Assembly (NCBI RefSeq): GCF_040564635.1
Contig: NZ_CP159837.1
Span: 1,181,001 to 1,245,000 of the forward strand
Length of the DNA: 64,000 nt
Origin: Planktothricoides raciborskii GIHE-MW2
GTDB taxonomy: Bacteria > Cyanobacteriota > Cyanobacteriia > Cyanobacteriales > Laspinemataceae
Reading direction: 5' to 3'
In this document: positions 60,876 through 64,000 of the stretch, piece after piece
Numbering within the stretch: position 1 is the stretch's first letter
How the letters are laid out: every line of letters begins with the position of its first letter
The notes under the pieces: model-generated
The model's input: only the letters and a program-made list of their open reading frames with translations
Database searches by the model: none
Told to the model about the DNA's origin: nothing
Translations under genes and position numbers: made by a program

Positions 60876-63596
60876 ATGAAATATATCCTAATTGGTCTCT
60901 GTGGATTCGCGATCGCCACCCCAAGTTTTGGGCAAAGTCTGGGGCAAATTGTCCCGGATACCAGCCAACCCATTAACTCCATTGTCACCGTTGATGGCAA
61001 CAATCAGATCGTCACCGGGGGGACAACTTCTGGTAGCAATTTGTTCCATAGTTTTCAAGAATTTTCTCTGCCCACCGGCACCCAGGTATTTTTTAACAAC
61101 CCGGTGACTATTGATAATATTATTACCAGAGTGACCGGCGGGGGAATTTCTCAAATTGACGGCATAATTAGCGCCAACGGCACCGCGAATTTATTTCTGT
61201 TAAATCCGAATGGAATTATTTTTGGTTTCAATGCGGCTTTAAATATTGGCGGTTCTTTTTTTGCTAGTACCGCCGAAACCATCACATTTGCTGATGGCAG
61301 CGAGTTTAGTGCCAAAAATCCCCAAACTCCACCTTTATTAAATGTGAATGTTCCCATCGGGTTGCAGTTAGGAGAAAATCCGGGAACGATTGTTAATTAT
61401 TCCCGCGCATCAATTAACGAGCGAGTCTTAGGTTTAGCGGTACAACCCGGACAAACTTTGGGTCTAATTGGTGGCAATCTGAACTTAGAAGGCGGTCATA
61501 TTAATGCCATTCAAGGCCAAGTGGAACTAGCGGCAATTGTCAATGGTGAATGGCCGATATCTATCAGTGGAAATCAACAACCAGTTTTTTTAGAAAATCC
61601 CGATTTGCTGATGGGCAATATCCAATTATCCCAACAAGCCGTAGTGAATACTACGGGACTAGGTGGGGGTGAAATTAACATCAGAGGTGGTTTAATTTCT
61701 CTAACCGATAATTCCCAAATTTTAGCCAATACTGGCGGAGATTTTAATGGGGTGGGAATTACTATCGAAGGCGATCGCCTCCGATTAGAAAATAACTCTT
61801 TAATTTCCTCTTCGACCTTGGGTTCAGGGGCAGCAGGAGCGATCGACATCGCGGTAGGAAATCTAGAAATAATTGGCAACGGTGACTCCAATATATTACC
61901 AGCCCTTTTAAGTGGAAATTTTTCCCCAGACTTCCTCAGCAATGGGATATTTTCGATTAGTGCGGGGGCTGGTGCGGCAGGCAAAGTCACCCTAAATATA
62001 GATCGCTTACAATTAACAGCGGGGGCGGCAATTTTAACCACCACTCTCGGCCCAAATAAAGGGGGAAATTTAACCTTAAATGCCACTGATTTTGTAGAAC
62101 TTTTCGGGGGTTCTTTGATGATCACCGGCAGCGGGAATACAGGTGCAGCGGGAGATTTTACCCTGAATACTAATCAGTTAAAAATTCAAGATGGTAGTTT
62201 AATTGCGACTTCTCCTACCGCTGCCAGTCAAGGTAGTGGGGGAAATCTCACGGTGAATGCAGGCACAAGCGTGGAAATTAGTAATATTCCACCGGGCAGA
62301 CCTGTTCCAGGGGGTTTATTTACCACGACATTGGGGGCTGGAGATGCGGGGGATTTAATGGTAAATACGAGACAATTAGTGTTGCGAGATGGGGCGCAGA
62401 TTAACTCCTCTTCCTCCGGTCGGGGAATTGGCGGAAATCTCACGGTGAACGCCACTGAATCTATAGAAATTAATGGAACTACTGCCGATATTTCCTGGAT
62501 TAGTGGTTTATATACCAGTTCATCTTTGTTAGATGTGCAAGGATTATCCGGTGCTTCTCCGGCTGGTACTCTGACGGTGAATACAGGGCGATTAAGTATT
62601 CTCAATGGCGGCATTATATCCGCAGCCAGTGAGGAAGGTTCCGCAGGCAGTTTACAAATTAATGCTTCGGAATTGTTAGAAATAACGGGAATGACTAATA
62701 CAGCGATTCCAGAACTGCAAAAAGCCAGTTCTTTGTTGGCGAATAGTGTTGGTTCTGGAAAAGCCGGAGATTTACTGATTCAAACTGACAAGTTAATTGT
62801 GAGCGATCGCGCCTTTATCACGGTGAGTGGAGAAGGGACTGGTAATGCGGGAAACCTGCAAATTTCCGCGAATTCTATTCATTTAAACAATGGCAGTCTC
62901 AGGGCTACCACCGCCTCTGGGGAAGGGGGGAATATTTTCTTAAATAGCCAAACTTTGCAGTTAAGAGAAAATAGCAATATTTCCACGGAAGCACGCGGCA
63001 GTGGAAATGGCGGAAATATTAATATCAATTCTCAAATAATTGCTGCCTTAGAAAATAGCGATATTATTGCCAATGCTTCTCAAGGATTTGGGGGTCGAGT
63101 AATAATTGATTCTCAGGGAATTTTTGGCACCCAATTTCGCCAACAACTCACCCCAAACAGTGATATTACTGCTACCTCAAAACTTGGCCCCCAATTTAGC
63201 GGCGTGGTGGAAATTAATACCCCCGATATTGACCCTGGGGCTGGGTTGGTGGAATTACAAACTGAAGTGGTTGACGTGCAAAGTTTAGTCGATCGCGATG
63301 TTTGTGGAAATCCGGGCAATAGCTTCTACATTACTGGACGGGGTGGCTTGCCTCCGCATCCCGACGAACCCCTGAGTAGCGATACCGTTTGGATAGACGA
63401 TCGCGCAGCGGCGCGGATGCGCTTTCGCGCCACTTTTGTCGGGGAAATATCAACCATTAACCCAGAAAAAATTATCGAAGCAACGGGATGGAAGATTGAC
63501 CCTGATGGCCAAATTATTTTAACCGCAAATCAGCCATTTATGCTGCCAAATACCGAATACTGGCGATCGGATCTAAAGTGCCAACAAATAAACTAG
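60876..63596 (+). CDS. Two-partner-secretion (filamentous haemagglutinin N-terminal) protein
   Basis: 906 aa from ATG 60876, which opens a signal peptide (MKYILIGLCGFAIATPSFGQ); a TTG seven codons earlier is unlikely. Residues 25-150 are the TPS (haemagglutination activity) domain: GSNLFHSFQEFSLPTGTQVF, NIITRVTGGGISQIDG, ANLFLLNPNGIIFG. Then a long right-handed beta-helix with Gly/Asn repeats (for example GDLMVNTRQLVLRDGAQINS). The C-terminus has DVCGNPGNSFYITGRGGLPP and closing YWRSDLKCQ typical of cyanobacterial relatives. Secreted through a TpsB-type outer-membrane transporter (not in this window). DDRAAARMRFRATF near the end is coded by a HIP-like palindromic repeat. Confidence 0.9.
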   Translation: MKYILIGLCGFAIATPSFGQSLGQIVPDTSQPINSIVTVDGNNQIVTGGTTSGSNLFHSFQEFSLPTGTQVFFNNPVTIDNIITRVTGGGISQIDGIISANGTANLFLLNPNGIIFGFNAALNIGGSFFASTAETITFADGSEFSAKNPQTPPLLNVNVPIGLQLGENPGTIVNYSRASINERVLGLAVQPGQTLGLIGGNLNLEGGHINAIQGQVELAAIVNGEWPISISGNQQPVFLENPDLLMGNIQLSQQAVVNTTGLGGGEINIRGGLISLTDNSQILANTGGDFNGVGITIEGDRLRLENNSLISSSTLGSGAAGAIDIAVGNLEIIGNGDSNILPALLSGNFSPDFLSNGIFSISAGAGAAGKVTLNIDRLQLTAGAAILTTTLGPNKGGNLTLNATDFVELFGGSLMITGSGNTGAAGDFTLNTNQLKIQDGSLIATSPTAASQGSGGNLTVNAGTSVEISNIPPGRPVPGGLFTTTLGAGDAGDLMVNTRQLVLRDGAQINSSSSGRGIGGNLTVNATESIEINGTTADISWISGLYTSSSLLDVQGLSGASPAGTLTVNTGRLSILNGGIISAASEEGSAGSLQINASELLEITGMTNTAIPELQKASSLLANSVGSGKAGDLLIQTDKLIVSDRAFITVSGEGTGNAGNLQISANSIHLNNGSLRATTASGEGGNIFLNSQTLQLRENSNISTEARGSGNGGNININSQIIAALENSDIIANASQGFGGRVIIDSQGIFGTQFRQQLTPNSDITATSKLGPQFSGVVEINTPDIDPGAGLVELQTEVVDVQSLVDRDVCGNPGNSFYITGRGGLPPHPDEPLSSDTVWIDDRAAARMRFRATFVGEISTINPEKIIEATGWKIDPDGQIILTANQPFMLPNTEYWRSDLKCQQIN

Positions 63597-63702
63597 GCAA
63601 TATAAACTAGGCTAGATAAACTGGCATCGAGTTATAAACCAATCACAACCTCTCAATTAAAATTTGAGCAATTCAGTAAAAAAAATTGCGTGAGGATGTA
63701 CT

Positions 63703-64000
63703 ATGTTATCTGACTCAGTGATGACAAAATCCGCCAAAATATTACTGCCACGCATATTTCTCAGTAGCGCGATCGCACTTTTCTTATTTCCCTTAGTAAT
63801 TTATAGTGGTTTACTATTGCGTCGTCCCCCGCGAACCGCCCAACAAAAACAGTTATTTCCCGGCATTACCTATCAACGGATTGCGGATTTAAATCCGCGT
63901 CCGGTGATGATGCATATTGTCACCATTGACCTGAATGCCCCAGGAATTAAACTGCGAGTAACACCGGGAGAACCGGGAGATGATGGCAAAGATATCCCAG
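63703..64000 (+). CDS. Phosphodiester glycosidase-like (DUF2233) protein, cut by the window end
   Basis: First 99 codons only. ATG at 63703 with GAGG nine bases upstream; a second ATG at 63721 is possible. Membrane anchor (about residues 16-38), then ITYQRIADLNPRPVMMHIVT and LNAPGIKLRVTPGEPGDDG, which match the start of the phosphodiester glycosidase/NAGPA (DUF2233) domain. Probably faces the outside. The rest lies beyond the window. Confidence 0.8.
   Translation, partial: MLSDSVMTKSAKILLPRIFLSSAIALFLFPLVIYSGLLLRRPPRTAQQKQLFPGITYQRIADLNPRPVMMHIVTIDLNAPGIKLRVTPGEPGDDGKDIP

Noticed and set aside
61574-62125. 183-codon minus-strand frame
   Set aside because: Antisense to the beta-helix repeats of the TPS protein, Pro-rich shadow.
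1-64000. tRNA, rRNA or intact insertion sequence
   Set aside because: I looked for cloverleaf-like TTCGA arms with CCA ends, rRNA core segments and transposase motifs and saw none; a dedicated search could still find a divergent tRNA.

Overview
The window is chromosomal DNA from a cyanobacterium. It carries a photosystem I subunit (PsaK), two cyanobacterial NDH-1 subunits (NdhL, NdhO), a Ycf66-family protein, a Ycf29/Rre1-type response regulator, and very many copies of the HIP1 octamer GCGATCGC. A HetZ-related protein, PEP-CTERM proteins, SLH proteins, a large two-partner-secretion protein, pentapeptide repeats and a high density of small palindromic repeats point to a filamentous, probably non-heterocystous lineage (Oscillatoria/Arthrospira-like). 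That placement is inference.

Layout. 1-5.4 kb: secreted M28 peptidase, two paralogous PEP-CTERM proteins, gnd. 5.6-9 kb: a Ycf66 protein with a very long disordered tail and a pentapeptide-repeat protein. 9-11.8 kb: a gene graveyard with at least four decayed reading frames plus one small intact ORF. 11.9-16.7 kb: a complete BMP-type nucleoside-like ABC importer. 17-21.2 kb: a SurA/PpiC-like isomerase, a two-gene cassette (Phd-like N-terminus, then a DUF7689-like protein) and a GmrSD-type DUF262/DUF1524 protein. 21.4-27.1 kb: SMC, a PRC-barrel protein, ndhL, a DUF3007-like protein. 27.1-33.3 kb: a repeat-rich accessory zone with an adenine methylase interrupted by one in-frame stop, panE, an N-terminally short Hsp20, a truncated dynamin-like GTPase, an antitoxin-like gene and a frameshifted small gene. 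33.3-42.6 kb: a third PEP-CTERM protein, a giant alpha-2-macroglobulin-like lipoprotein, and a VTT/DedA-like (frameshifted) plus phospholipase-D-like pair. 42.7-51.3 kb: a radical-SAM remnant, the response regulator, a PHP phosphoesterase, the HetZ-related protein, fermentative AdhE and a small lipoprotein. 51.4-64 kb: two SLH proteins around a cupin, psaK, a carotenoid-desaturase-like oxidoreductase, a novel-looking six-repeat/TPR protein, mdh-ndhO, a DUF1460 protein, a filamentous-haemagglutinin-type secreted protein and the start of a phosphodiester-glycosidase-like gene.

How the genes fit together. Core metabolism is represented by gnd, mdh, adhE and NDH-1/PSI subunits. Cell-surface functions dominate the rest: PEP-CTERM, SLH, TPS, A2M and DUF1460 proteins. 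The most interesting signal I found is an exact-spaced 18-bp element (CTTTAC-N6-TTTAAA, with the sixth spacer base always C) upstream of all three PEP-CTERM genes and doubled at the third. It looks like a shared operator or promoter element for that surface-protein regulon. The accessory regions hold several MITE-like and hairpin repeat families, some of which have contributed codons to genes. I saw no rRNA, tRNA, CRISPR array or intact transposase.
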